Positions 8,334 through 16,284 are shown, counted from the first letter of the stretch. The stretch: 41,069 nt of DNA from Cellulomonas massiliensis JC225 (GCF_000312005.1 NZ_HE978588.1:307483-348551), one strand, 5' to 3'. The notes: generated from the sequence alone by a model not told the origin. Program-made: numbers and translations.

Positions 8334-8351
8334 TATCTTGATATCGAGAGA
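8334..8351. promoter_or_regulatory. Palindromic operator (TamR/MarR-like) overlapping the tam promoter
   Basis: An 18-bp imperfect palindrome centred on GATATC, with 7 of 9 base pairs matching. It also contains TATCTT (8334-8339), a good -10. The Shine-Dalgarno and ATG 8362 follow. A MarR-type regulator (TamR) controls tam in Streptomyces from a related TCTTGATATC-type palindrome. The match to that motif is from memory of the family. Confidence 0.45.
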
Positions 8352-8361
8352 TCGGAGCGGC

Positions 8362-9138
8362 ATGGCGCACACCTGGGACCCCGACCGCTACCTCGCGTTC
8401 GCCGACGAGCGCGCGCGGCCGTTCATGGACCTGCTGGCGCGGGTCGGTGCCGAGGAGCCGCGGCGCGTCGTCGACCTCGGCTGCGGGCCGGGGAACCTCA
8501 CCGCGCTGCTGGCCGAGCGGTGGCCGTCGGCCGACGTCCTCGGGCTCGACTCCAGCCCGGAGATGGTCGGGCGGGCGGGCGAGCGCTCCGGCCCTCGGCT
8601 CCGGTTCGACGTCGCGGACCTGCGGGCGTGGGCGCCCGACGAGCCGGTCGACGTCCTCGTCTCGAACGCGACCCTCCAGTGGGTGCCCGACCACCTCGCG
8701 CTGCTGCCGTCGCTCGTGGCGCACGTCGCGCCGGGCGGGTGGTGCGCGTTCCAGGTGCCGGGCAACTTCGGCGAGCCGAGCCACGTGCTGCTGCACGGGC
8801 TGGCCGCCCGTCCGCCGTACGCGGCGCACCTCGAGGGCGTCGCACGGCCGTCGAGCCACGACCCGGCCGTGTACCTCGACGCGCTCGCCCGCCTCGGCTG
8901 CACCGTCGACGCGTGGGAGACGACGTACCTGCACGTGCTCGACCCGGCCGACCCGGACCCCGTCTTCACGTGGATCTCCGGCACGGGCGCGCGTCCGGTG
9001 CTGCAGGCGCTCCCCGACGACCTGCGGGCCCGGTTCGGGGACGAGTACCGCGCGGCGCTGCGCGCCGCCTACCCGGTCGGGCCCGCCGGCGTGGTGCTCG
9101 GGTACCGGCGCGTGTTCGTCGTCGCGCGCGTGCCGTGA
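8362..9138 (+). CDS. tam: Trans-aconitate 2-methyltransferase
   Basis: 258 aa, the same size as the E. coli enzyme. It transfers a methyl group from S-adenosylmethionine to trans-aconitate, a by-product that inhibits aconitase. The N-terminus (WDPDRYLAFADERARPFMDL) follows the Tam pattern. The SAM-binding motif is VVDLGCGPGNLTALL, with the acidic loop GLDSSPEM and later SNATLQWVPDH, as in Tam. The C-terminal FTWISGTGARPVLQAL and GYRRVFVVA are also family features. ATG 8362 has the Shine-Dalgarno-like GGAG about 8 nt upstream. The regulator gene is not next door, but a palindromic operator covers the promoter. Confidence 0.88.
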   Translation: MAHTWDPDRYLAFADERARPFMDLLARVGAEEPRRVVDLGCGPGNLTALLAERWPSADVLGLDSSPEMVGRAGERSGPRLRFDVADLRAWAPDEPVDVLVSNATLQWVPDHLALLPSLVAHVAPGGWCAFQVPGNFGEPSHVLLHGLAARPPYAAHLEGVARPSSHDPAVYLDALARLGCTVDAWETTYLHVLDPADPDPVFTWISGTGARPVLQALPDDLRARFGDEYRAALRAAYPVGPAGVVLGYRRVFVVARVP

Positions 9139-9154
9139 CGTCGGAGGCGCTCGC

Positions 9155-9160
9155 TACCGT
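9155..9160 (+). promoter_or_regulatory. -10 element of a leaderless promoter for the GNAT gene
   Basis: TACCGT followed by 6 nt and GTG 9167. Confidence 0.5.
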
Positions 9161-9166
9161 GCCCCG

Positions 9167-9694
9167 GTGAGCACCTGGGAGCTGGACCTGCCCGTGGAAA
9201 CCGAGCGGCTGCTGCTGCGCGCGCACCGGGAGGACGACCTCGACGACCTCGTCGTCTTCCACGGCGACCCGGCGATCACGCGGTACATCCCGTGGCCGGT
9301 GCGCGACCGTGAGCAGACCCGCGAGGCGCTGGCCAGGAAGCTCGACGGCACGCGCGCCGCAGCCCCCGGCGAGTGGATCACGCTGGCCGTCGAGGAGCGC
9401 GCGACCGGGACCGCCATCGGCGAGGTGCTCGTCAAGCGCGAGGAGGAGGGGCACGCCGAGGTCGGGTACGTGATCCGCACCGACCGCCAGGGCCAGGGGC
9501 TCGCCACCGAGGCCGTCACCGCGCTGCTCGACGCCGTCACGGCCCGGTTCGGCGTCCGGGTCGTCGACGCGATCGTCGTCGACGGCAACGACGCGTCCGC
9601 CCGGCTGCTCGAGCGGCTGGGGTTCGTCCCCGTCGCGCACGACCTGGTCACCCCCGAGGGCGAGCCGATGACGAGGTTCCGGCGGACTCAGTGA
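9167..9694 (+). CDS. GNAT family N-acetyltransferase (RimJ/RimL type)
   Basis: 175 aa. It starts VSTWELDLPVETERLLLRAH; the ETERLLLR opening is the hallmark of the Acetyltransf_3 (RimJ/RimL-like) branch. The acetyl-CoA binding motif A is VGYVIRTDRQGQGLATEAV, and motif B follows with NDASARLLERLGF. The acceptor could be a protein N-terminus or a small molecule and cannot be deduced. The last 7 nt overlap the 3' end of the convergent hypothetical gene. Confidence 0.9.
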   Translation: MSTWELDLPVETERLLLRAHREDDLDDLVVFHGDPAITRYIPWPVRDREQTREALARKLDGTRAAAPGEWITLAVEERATGTAIGEVLVKREEEGHAEVGYVIRTDRQGQGLATEAVTALLDAVTARFGVRVVDAIVVDGNDASARLLERLGFVPVAHDLVTPEGEPMTRFRRTQ

Positions 9695-10290
9695 CCGATC
9701 GTCGTCCGGACCGCCGTGACCGACGGCCGGCCCGGGACCGACGAGAAGCCGACGTGGAGCGGTAGCACCTCGTCGAGGAGGTCGCCGCACGGGCGGTCCT
9801 CCCAGGTGACGTGGGCGTCGACGACCCGGTGCTGGCCGCGAGCGCCGTACCACTCGCGCCGGCCGCCGCCGGCCGAGCCGCGCGTGCGGACGCCGGGCAG
9901 CACGACGCGGGCCACCGGGTCGGCGAGCGTCGCGAACGTCCTGGACGAGCTGATCGGGCGCGGCAGCGCGGCGAGCAGGCGCCCGAGCGGCGTGGGCCCG
10001 CCGATCGTGACGCCGAGCTGCAGGGGACCTGCGTCGACGTGCCAGGTGCGCGTCGCCGCGTCGCACGTGACCCGGACCGGGTGGATCAGCACCTCGTCGA
10101 ACACGTACGTCGCCGCGACCTCGTCGGCGACCGCCCGTGCCGGCGCGATCAGCGTGCGCCAGCCCTCGGCGTCCTCCGTCATGACGTCCGCGAACGGCGG
10201 GAACGGCGAGCGCAGCCAGCGCCCGACGACCACCCGCCGGCCGTCCGAGGTGGCGAGCCCGAGGATGTGGCCGTCGTAGCGGTCGAGCAC
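9688..10290 (-). CDS. Conserved hypothetical protein
   Basis: 200 aa, not recognised. It is a soluble protein with no signal peptide or membrane segment. The start MLDRYDGHILGLATSDGRRVVVGRW suggests a beta-strand-rich fold. The interior has PFADVMTEDAEGWRTLIAP and DEVLIHPVRVTCD. Coding is supported by strong third-position GC bias and by its promoter: GAGACT lies 6 nt before GTG 10290. It is convergent with the GNAT gene (7-nt overlap) and downstream of tRNA-Lys on the same strand. Confidence 0.7.
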   Translation of the reverse strand: MLDRYDGHILGLATSDGRRVVVGRWLRSPFPPFADVMTEDAEGWRTLIAPARAVADEVAATYVFDEVLIHPVRVTCDAATRTWHVDAGPLQLGVTIGGPTPLGRLLAALPRPISSSRTFATLADPVARVVLPGVRTRGSAGGGRREWYGARGQHRVVDAHVTWEDRPCGDLLDEVLPLHVGFSSVPGRPSVTAVRTTIGH

Positions 10291-10296
10291 CGGGCC

Positions 10297-10302
10297 AGTC
10301 TC
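10297..10302 (-). promoter_or_regulatory. -10 element of a leaderless promoter for the 200-aa hypothetical gene
   Basis: GAGACT on the minus strand, with 6 nt to GTG 10290. Confidence 0.4.
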
Positions 10303-10324
10303 GCCGCGTGGCGGCGGTCCCGCC

Positions 10325-10400
10325 TGGTGGGCCCCGTGGGGATCGAACCCACAACCCGCGGATTAAAAGTCCGCTGCTCTGCCAGTTGAGCTAGAGGCCC
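10325..10400 (-). tRNA. tRNA-Lys (anticodon UUU)
   Basis: 76 nt including an encoded CCA. The acceptor stem GGGCCTC pairs with GGGGCCC (one U-G pair). The D arm contains AGCTCAACTGGCAGAGC. The anticodon stem is GCGGA/TCCGC with loop CTTTTAA, giving anticodon TTT. The T arm contains GGTTCGATCC. All conserved positions are present, so it should be functional. Confidence 0.97.
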
Positions 10401-10584
10401 GGTGGATGGGGACCACCCCGGGGGAAGAACGCCGGGGCACCGGCTCCCGTGTCGTTCGTTCCCTGCCCGGCGACCCGATCGCGGTGTCGAGGCTACGGCA
10501 ACGACGCGCGCCTCGGCTCGGAGCGCCGGGCGCGACTCGGCCGTGCCACACCCCGCCACCGCGGGCACCACCGGTGCACGCCTG

Positions 10585-10612
10585 CGGCCCACCACCCGTA
10601 GCCGGCGGGCCG
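10585..10612 (-). terminator. Hairpin downstream of the DctP-like lipoprotein gene
   Basis: Arms CGGCCCACC and GGCGGGCCG (8 of 9 pairs) with a 10-nt loop, 28 nt past the stop codon. There is no T run. The rest of 10402-10584 is the region upstream of tRNA-Lys; I see no gene there. Confidence 0.4.
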
Positions 10613-10640
10613 TCAAGGGCCTCACCGACGTCGACGAGCG

Positions 10641-12098
10641 TCAGCCGATCCGCACGAGCGGCGCGAGCTGGATGTGCGAGTGCCCCCCGTTGCCGGGGAC
10701 GCCCGGGTCGGGCGCGAAGACCAGCGACCCGTCGTCCTGGAGCTCCCACGTCGTCTCGGTGACGAAGCCGCCCAGCTCCGGGCCCCACGCCCAGCGCACC
10801 CGGTCGCCGTCGACGGCGTATGTCGCGCCCCCGTGCGTCGGCCCGGGGACCTCGCCGTCGGCGTGCTGCGCCCACGTGTACCTGCCGCCGTCGAGGACGA
10901 ACGTGTACGTCCCGACGTTGTGGGCGATGTCGTGCTCCGGCCAGCCGCCGGCCCGCAGGACGTCGGCGTCGACCGTCACCCGGTACGTGCCGTCCGGGAT
11001 TCCGCCCGGTCGTGCCGGGACGTCCTCCCAGGCGGCCTGCTGCGCGTCGCCGCAGGTGGCGGGTGTCGCCTCGGACCGGCCCGCCGCCGCGCGGACGGCC
11101 GCGACGAGCTCCGCGGTGGCACCGTCGAGCTCGGCGGCGGCGACGAGGCTCGCGAACGTGTCCCGCACGGCGGCGCCGTCGGCGCCGGCCGCCAGCACGT
11201 GCACGCCCGCGTCGCAGGCGTCGTCGACGAACTCCGCCGCGTGGGGCCGCTCGGCGAGCGTGGCCTCGAGCGCCGTCGCGGCCGCCGCGGTGAGCGCGTC
11301 TCGGACGGGAGCATCCAGCCGGGACCAGGCGTCCGACGACGCGGCGAGCACCTGGAACTTGTAGTACAGCGGCAGGTCGGCGGTGAATCCCCACGGCGCT
11401 CCGGGCAGGCCGGGGACGAGCGAGAGCTGGCTCTCGACAGCCTGGACCTGGTCGGCCCCGGGTCCGGGATCGAAGGTCGTCAGGTCGACGGGCGTCCCCC
11501 CGAGCGCCTCGAGAGTCGCCCACACGGTCGGCGCCATCGGGGCGCGGACGCGGAGGCCGTCGAGCGTCGAGTCGGTCAGCGGCTCGTCGGCGTCGAGGAC
11601 CGCGACGCCCCGCAGGCTCTCCGGGTAGAGCCCGAGCCCGGTCGCGCCCGCGGCGGAGAGGCCGTCGAGGAGCTGCGCGACGAGCGCGTCGTCCTGAGCG
11701 ACGGCGTCGGCCTGCTCGTCCGACTCGACGAGCGTCGGCAGCTGGAGCGCGTCGAGGCTCGCGACGTCGCGGCTGCGCCAGGCGCGGGCCGGCACGAGAG
11801 CGAGCTCGTAGCCGTCGGAGAGAGCGTCGATGGCGCTCTGGTCCCAGGCCGGCTCGTCACCACCGATGCTCGGGGTCACCTCGATCCTCACGGGTGCGCC
11901 CGACGCCTCGACGGCGGCGACGAACCGGTCGACGATCGCGGTGCCCGGTCGGTCCGGCTCCTCCGCCGTCGCGAGGTGGAGCACGACCTCGTGATCACCA
12001 CCGGACCGGTCCGAGGCGCCGACGTCCTGCGTGCACCCCGCAGCGACGGCGAGCACGCCGAGCACGGCGACGGCGGCGGCTCCCAGATGGCGTGACAT
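10641..12098 (-). CDS. DctP/TRAP-type substrate-binding lipoprotein with a C-terminal beta domain
   Basis: 485 aa. The signal peptide ends in a lipobox, LAVAAGC, with the lipidated Cys at residue 22, so the protein is anchored outside the membrane. Residues about 35-340 follow the DctP solute-binding pattern: a start like VVLHLATAEEPDRPGT, a middle segment of type LDGLRVRAPMAPTVWATLEALGG, and DLPLYYKFQVLAASSDAW. About 110 further residues, from DGTYRVTVDADV, look like a beta-barrel or lipocalin-type add-on. No TRAP membrane subunit is nearby, so it may be a ligand receptor rather than a transporter part. ATG 12098 has GGAG 6 nt upstream. It is divergent from the kinase operon. Confidence 0.8.
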   Translation of the reverse strand: MSRHLGAAAVAVLGVLAVAAGCTQDVGASDRSGGDHEVVLHLATAEEPDRPGTAIVDRFVAAVEASGAPVRIEVTPSIGGDEPAWDQSAIDALSDGYELALVPARAWRSRDVASLDALQLPTLVESDEQADAVAQDDALVAQLLDGLSAAGATGLGLYPESLRGVAVLDADEPLTDSTLDGLRVRAPMAPTVWATLEALGGTPVDLTTFDPGPGADQVQAVESQLSLVPGLPGAPWGFTADLPLYYKFQVLAASSDAWSRLDAPVRDALTAAAATALEATLAERPHAAEFVDDACDAGVHVLAAGADGAAVRDTFASLVAAAELDGATAELVAAVRAAAGRSEATPATCGDAQQAAWEDVPARPGGIPDGTYRVTVDADVLRAGGWPEHDIAHNVGTYTFVLDGGRYTWAQHADGEVPGPTHGGATYAVDGDRVRWAWGPELGGFVTETTWELQDDGSLVFAPDPGVPGNGGHSHIQLAPLVRIG

Positions 12099-12147
12099 GG
12101 CGACTCCGATCCTCGTCCTTCGCTGCTGATGGATCGAGAGTCCCGGC

Positions 12148-12165
12148 GGGCACGGGGCCGTGCCC
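12148..12165. repeat. Perfect palindrome between the divergent lipoprotein and kinase genes
   Basis: GGGCACGG and CCGTGCCC flank a GG centre. It lies about 85 bp upstream of the kinase -10 and 50 bp upstream of the lipoprotein start. That suits an operator acting on both; a chance GC-rich palindrome is possible. Confidence 0.35.
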
Positions 12166-12250
12166 AGGTGGGTGTCGCGGAGTCGTCCACGGGGCAGGCC
12201 CGGGCCCGGCGTCCGGGCTGGCACGGACCCGCGGCGAAAGGACACGGTGC

Positions 12251-12256
12251 CACGAT
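12251..12256 (+). promoter_or_regulatory. -10 element of a leaderless promoter for the split-kinase operon
   Basis: CACGAT followed by 6 nt and GTG 12263. Confidence 0.4.
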
Positions 12257-12262
12257 GGGTCC

Positions 12263-13744
12263 GTGGTCGGCTCGCAGGCGGCTGACATCGTCACCGGCGC
12301 GGTCCTCCTGGCGGCAGGCGCCGGGACGCTGCGCGCGCGCCCGCGCGACCCGGTGGGCTGGTTGCTCGTGGGCGCCGCCGGGAGCTGGTTCCTCGGGTTC
12401 GCCGTGACGTCGGAGCCGGTGCTCGTGAGCGAGGTCGCGGCCGGCCTGCTGTTCCTGCACCGCGGCCTCCTGCTGCACGCCGTCGTCGCGACGGCGGTCA
12501 GGGCCGGGCCCGGCGTCGCAGGTGGTGTGGGTGGCGGCGCGTGGTCGAGCGTGCGCCGGCTCGGGACCGCCGGGCTCGTCGTCGCCGGCTACGTGTCGGC
12601 GGTGCGGCCGTGGGCGACGACGTGGCTCGTGCTGGTGGTCGGTGCGGCGGCGGCCGCCGTCGCGGGGCGCGCGCTCGTCCGGGCGCGAGCGCGGCGGGCA
12701 CGCGTGGCGTGGACGCTCGTGGTCGCCGGGACGGCGGTGTGGGTGCTCGCGGCCACGGCGCTGCGCGACCTCCCGACCGAGCAGCTCGCATGGCGGCTCG
12801 CGCCCTACGACGTGGGGATCGCAGCATCCGCCGTCGGCGTGGCGCTCGCGCGGCTGGGGGCGCGACGGGTCGCCGACCGGGCACTCCGGACGGTGGAGAT
12901 CGAGGGCCCGGCCTCGCTCGAGCGGGCGCTCGCCGCGGTGCTCGGGGACGACGACCTCCGGCTCCGACTCCCCGGGGTCGAGCCCCGCGAGGCCGTGGGC
13001 CCGACCGCCGGTGCAGCGGCGAGCCGACTCGACCTCGGCCCGCGCGGGGAGGCGGTGCTGCTCCACCGGCGAGGGCTGCTGGACGACCGCCCGCTGCGAC
13101 GCGACGTCGAGGCGGTGGTGCGCGTCGTGGTCGACGAGGAGGACCTCACCGAGCGCGTCGCGGCGGCGACGCGCGAGGTCCAGGCATCGCACGATCGGCT
13201 CGTCGCCGCCGAGGAGCGCGCCGCGCACGAGCTCGCCTGCGCGGTCGAGCAGCGCGTGGGGCCGCGCCTGGAGGAGATCCGCGCTGCCCTCGCGGCCCTC
13301 GACGAGCCGGTACCCCGGGCCGAGGCGCTGCTCGAAGAGATCGAGACCGAGCTGGCCGAGGTGGCGCAGGGTCGGCGTCGCGACGCCGACCTCGATGCAG
13401 CGCTCGCGTCGGTGGCCGCGACGTCGACCGTCCCCGCGCGCCTGACACTCGCCGGCGGCACCGGCACGCTCCGCGCCGACCGAGCCCGAGCGCTCGTGTT
13501 CGTCGCCGCGGAGGCGGTCGCGAACGCCACGAAGCACTCCCGGGCCGAGCGGGTCGAGGTACGGCTCGACGGCGATCCCGCCGCCGTGGAGCTGCGGGTG
13601 CACGACGACGGCCGGGGCGGGGCCGTCGAGCTGCCCTCGGGCGGGCTGACCGGGCTGCGCACCCGTGTCGAGGCCGTGGACGGCACGCTGACCGTCTCCT
13701 CGGATGCGCACGGGACGACCGTCGTCGCGCGGGTCCCGCGATGA
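12263..13744 (+). CDS. Histidine-kinase-like membrane protein with intact ATPase domain but no phosphoacceptor His
   Basis: 493 aa. About six hydrophobic segments fill residues 5-195, followed by a GAF-like linker. The HisKA_3-like helix reads EERAAHELACAVEQRV. Aligned to the usual R-x-A-R-E-L-H-D-x-x-x-Q-R-L, the phosphoacceptor His is Ala325 and the following Asp is Cys326; His322 sits three residues too early. The ATPase domain is good: N-box EAVANATKHS (Glu417, Asn421), G1 box DDGRGG, and G2 box GGLTGLRTRV. So this should bind ATP but not accept phosphate in the normal place. Its stop overlaps the start of the next kinase gene (ATGA). An alternative reading treats H322-E-L as a HisKA-type site, but the surrounding residues fit HisKA_3 better. 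Confidence 0.85.
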   Translation: MVGSQAADIVTGAVLLAAGAGTLRARPRDPVGWLLVGAAGSWFLGFAVTSEPVLVSEVAAGLLFLHRGLLLHAVVATAVRAGPGVAGGVGGGAWSSVRRLGTAGLVVAGYVSAVRPWATTWLVLVVGAAAAAVAGRALVRARARRARVAWTLVVAGTAVWVLAATALRDLPTEQLAWRLAPYDVGIAASAVGVALARLGARRVADRALRTVEIEGPASLERALAAVLGDDDLRLRLPGVEPREAVGPTAGAAASRLDLGPRGEAVLLHRRGLLDDRPLRRDVEAVVRVVVDEEDLTERVAAATREVQASHDRLVAAEERAAHELACAVEQRVGPRLEEIRAALAALDEPVPRAEALLEEIETELAEVAQGRRRDADLDAALASVAATSTVPARLTLAGGTGTLRADRARALVFVAAEAVANATKHSRAERVEVRLDGDPAAVELRVHDDGRGGAVELPSGGLTGLRTRVEAVDGTLTVSSDAHGTTVVARVPR

Positions 13745-15393
13745 GCACGCCTCATGGGGAGGCGCGGGCCGCGCGTCGCGGTGCGGTCGCAGGGCTGCTG
13801 GCCGCCGGAGTGACCGCGCTGGTGGTGGTCCTCTGGTCCCGGTCCGCGCCCGCGCCCTCGGCCGCGCTCGTCGTGTTCGCCGGCGCAGCGCTCGCGTGTG
13901 CGGCCCTCGTCGGCCTGACGGCCGCCGTCTCGGCGCGGGGCGAGGCGCGCCCTCAGCCGCTGAACGGGTGGGCGCTCGCGGTGCTCACGGCCGCGATGGT
14001 CGTGACGATGCCCGCGCCGGGATGGGTGCGCGTGGCCGGACCCGCCGCGAGCGCGCTCGTCGTACCGCTCGTCGTGCTGCAGGCGGTGCGCGACCGCAGG
14101 CCTCGGCGGGACGGTGCGGCGCCCTGGGACGCCGTGGCGTGCGCGGCGGGGCTGCTCGTGGCCGTGTCGACGGTGCTCCTGGTCGACCCGTTCCGGGAGC
14201 TCGCCTGCGCCGTGACGTGCGCCGCCAACGACCTGGCCGTGGGGCACGCGCCCGTCGCGGTCGCCTCCGCGCAGCTGGTGCTCGCGATCGCGGCTCTGGC
14301 GTGGGGCGCGCTGCGGTTCCGGCGGGTCGCCGAACGGCCGGCGGCGATCGCGGTCGCCACGGTCGGCGCCGTGTGGGCCGTCATGGGCCTGCGGGTACCC
14401 GTGCTGAGCCCGGACGGGACGGTGCTGGGCGTCGCGCTCGGCGTCCAGCTCGCGGCCCTCACGCTCGTGCTGCTCCCCGAGGTCGTGGCCTGGTGGGGTC
14501 TGGTACGACAGCGGCGCGTCCTGTCGCGCGTCGCGGGTGAGCTCGCCGGCTCGGGACCCGTCGACGTCGCCGGGCGACTGCGCAAGGCGACTCGCGACCC
14601 GTCGCTGGAGGTGCTCGGCCCGGCCGCCGTCGTCCCTCCCGAGCGCGCGTCCACCGCCGTGACGCGTGCGGGCCTCCCCGTGGCTCTCGTCGTCCACGAC
14701 CCCGCGGCCGCCGCACGGGTCGCCCGCGCGCTCAACCCGCTCGTCGTCGCGATCGTCGCGAACGCCGCACGCCGCCGGGACGAAGCCGAGCGGTACGAGC
14801 GGCTCGTGCTCGCGCGGCAGGAGATCGTGCGTCGGTCCGACACGGCCCGTACGTCGCTCGAGCGCGACCTGCACGACGGCGCTCAGCAACGCCTCCTCCT
14901 GCTGGGCATGGTGCTGGCGCCGCCGCCGCACGAGGGGGTGAGCGCTCACGACGCCGCGCTCCGGGCCGGCGCGGTCCGGTCCAGCGCGGAGGCGCTGCAC
15001 GAGGTGCGTCGGCTCAGCCACGGTGCGGTGCCGCCGATGCTCGCGCAGATGGGGCTCGTCGAGGCCCTGCGATCGTGTGCCGAGGCCGCGGAGCTGCCGT
15101 GCGCCGTGCACGTCGACGGCCCGCTCCCCTCAGTGCCGTCGGACGTGCAGCGCGCGGTCCACCGGGTCGTCGCGACGCAGCTCGGCGATGCCGCGCGGTG
15201 CGGCGCCCGGAGCGCCGCGGTGCGGGTCGGGCCGGGGGGCGCGGGAGTCCTGCGCGTCGTCGTCGAGCAGGACGCCTGGTCGACCGACGAGGACGAGGAC
15301 CTGGCTGACCGGGTCGGCGCGGTGCGCGGTCGCTGGGAGCGGTCGGTCCGCGGGCCGCGATCGGCCGGTGTCCTGGAGGTCCCGTGCGCGTGA
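13741..15393 (+). CDS. Histidine-kinase-like membrane protein with phosphoacceptor His but degenerate ATPase domain
   Basis: 550 aa. Hydrophobic segments occupy residues about 15-265, with one outer loop carrying FRELACAVTCAAND. A linker like that of the preceding protein leads to a perfect HisKA_3 helix, LERDLHDGAQQRLLLL, with His378. The ATPase domain that follows has lost its binding residues. The N-box position reads VVATQLGDAARCG (Glu to Thr, Asn to Asp, His to Cys), the G1 box is replaced by EQDAWSTD, and the G2 glycines are gone (DEDLADRVGAVRGRW). It should be phosphorylatable but unable to use ATP itself. It overlaps the upstream gene by 4 nt and the response regulator by 10 nt, so the three are made together. 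Confidence 0.87.
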   Translation: MSTPHGEARAARRGAVAGLLAAGVTALVVVLWSRSAPAPSAALVVFAGAALACAALVGLTAAVSARGEARPQPLNGWALAVLTAAMVVTMPAPGWVRVAGPAASALVVPLVVLQAVRDRRPRRDGAAPWDAVACAAGLLVAVSTVLLVDPFRELACAVTCAANDLAVGHAPVAVASAQLVLAIAALAWGALRFRRVAERPAAIAVATVGAVWAVMGLRVPVLSPDGTVLGVALGVQLAALTLVLLPEVVAWWGLVRQRRVLSRVAGELAGSGPVDVAGRLRKATRDPSLEVLGPAAVVPPERASTAVTRAGLPVALVVHDPAAAARVARALNPLVVAIVANAARRRDEAERYERLVLARQEIVRRSDTARTSLERDLHDGAQQRLLLLGMVLAPPPHEGVSAHDAALRAGAVRSSAEALHEVRRLSHGAVPPMLAQMGLVEALRSCAEAAELPCAVHVDGPLPSVPSDVQRAVHRVVATQLGDAARCGARSAAVRVGPGGAGVLRVVVEQDAWSTDEDEDLADRVGAVRGRWERSVRGPRSAGVLEVPCA

Positions 15394-16034
15394 TCGTGGT
15401 CGACGACATGCTGCTGCTGCGCGAAGGACTGGTCGCCGCGCTGCGACGGCACGACGTCGACGTCGTGGGCGAGGCCGCGTCGGCCGACGGGCTGCTCGCG
15501 GCGGTGGACCGGTTGGAGCCGGACGTCGTCGTGCTCGACATCCGCATGCCCCCGACGTTCACCGACGAGGGGCTCGTCGCGGCGGCGGCGCTCCGTCGTG
15601 CCAGGCCCGGCGTCGGGGTCCTCGTCCTGTCGCAGTACCTCGAGACGGTGTACGCGCACCGGCTGCTCGAGACGGCGCCGGGGCGGGTCGGGTACCTGCT
15701 CAAGGACCGGGTGGTCGACATCGCGGTCGTCGTCGACGCGTTGCGCCGGATCGTCGAGGGCGAGACCGTCGTGGACCCGACGATCGTCTCGCGGCTGCTC
15801 GGTCGCGGTCGGCAGGGCGGCTCGCTCGGACAGCTCACGACCCGGGAGCTCGAGGTGCTCGCGGCGGTCGCCGAAGGGCTCTCGAACCAGGCGGTCGCGC
15901 AGCGGCTGCACATCGGCGACCGGACGGTCGAGGCGCACACGGCCGCGATCTTCGCGAAGCTCGGGCTCGGGGAGTCCGTCGGGACCCATCGGCGGGTGCT
16001 CGCCGTGCTGACCTACCTGCGGGCGACGGGCTGA
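15384..16034 (+). CDS. NarL/LuxR-type response regulator
   Basis: 216 aa. The receiver domain has the acidic pair in VVDDMLLLREG, the phosphoacceptor Asp52 in VVVLDIRMPPT, the Ser/Thr switch in VLVLSQY and Lys in YLLKDRV. The output is a GerE/LuxR helix-turn-helix: LTTRELEVLAAVAEGLSNQAVA, then DRTVEAHTAAIFAKLGL. It is a DNA-binding activator expected to receive phosphate from His378 of the preceding protein. GTG 15384 lies within the end of that gene, with GGAGG just upstream. No downstream gene on this strand follows, so its target may be the divergent lipoprotein gene or lie elsewhere. Confidence 0.92.
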   Translation: MRVIVVDDMLLLREGLVAALRRHDVDVVGEAASADGLLAAVDRLEPDVVVLDIRMPPTFTDEGLVAAAALRRARPGVGVLVLSQYLETVYAHRLLETAPGRVGYLLKDRVVDIAVVVDALRRIVEGETVVDPTIVSRLLGRGRQGGSLGQLTTRELEVLAAVAEGLSNQAVAQRLHIGDRTVEAHTAAIFAKLGLGESVGTHRRVLAVLTYLRATG

Positions 16035-16071
16035 CCGGAGCGCGAGCCGCACCCCGTCGTGCCGCCACGCG

Positions 16072-16272
16072 TCAGCTGCCGAGCAGGACGACCGCTCCGG
16101 CGACGAGCCCGGCGACGGCTGCGGGGACGACCACCCACCGCCAGCGGCGGTAGAACGCGCGTGACGTCGGGTCGGTGGGGTGCGACGCGTGCCCGCTCAG
16201 CAGCGACCAGGCGGAGAACACGGTGACCACGGCGACCGCAGCGAGGAGGACCATCCCGGCCGGCGACTGCAC
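16072..16272 (-). CDS. Small two-helix membrane protein
   Basis: 66 aa, not recognised. Two hydrophobic stretches (MVLLAAVAVVTVFSAWSLL and VVVPAAVAGLVAGAVVLLG) flank a short polar loop containing RAFYRRWRW, so it is probably an inner-membrane hairpin protein. The start is GTG 16272 because GACCGT lies exactly 6 nt upstream; longer in-frame versions lack such a signal. It is convergent with the response regulator, ending 38 nt from it. Confidence 0.6.
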   Translation of the reverse strand: MQSPAGMVLLAAVAVVTVFSAWSLLSGHASHPTDPTSRAFYRRWRWVVVPAAVAGLVAGAVVLLGS

Positions 16273-16278
16273 GACCCC

Positions 16279-16284
16279 ACGGTC
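16279..16284 (-). promoter_or_regulatory. -10 element of a leaderless promoter for the small membrane protein
   Basis: GACCGT on the minus strand, 6 nt before GTG 16272. Confidence 0.4.
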
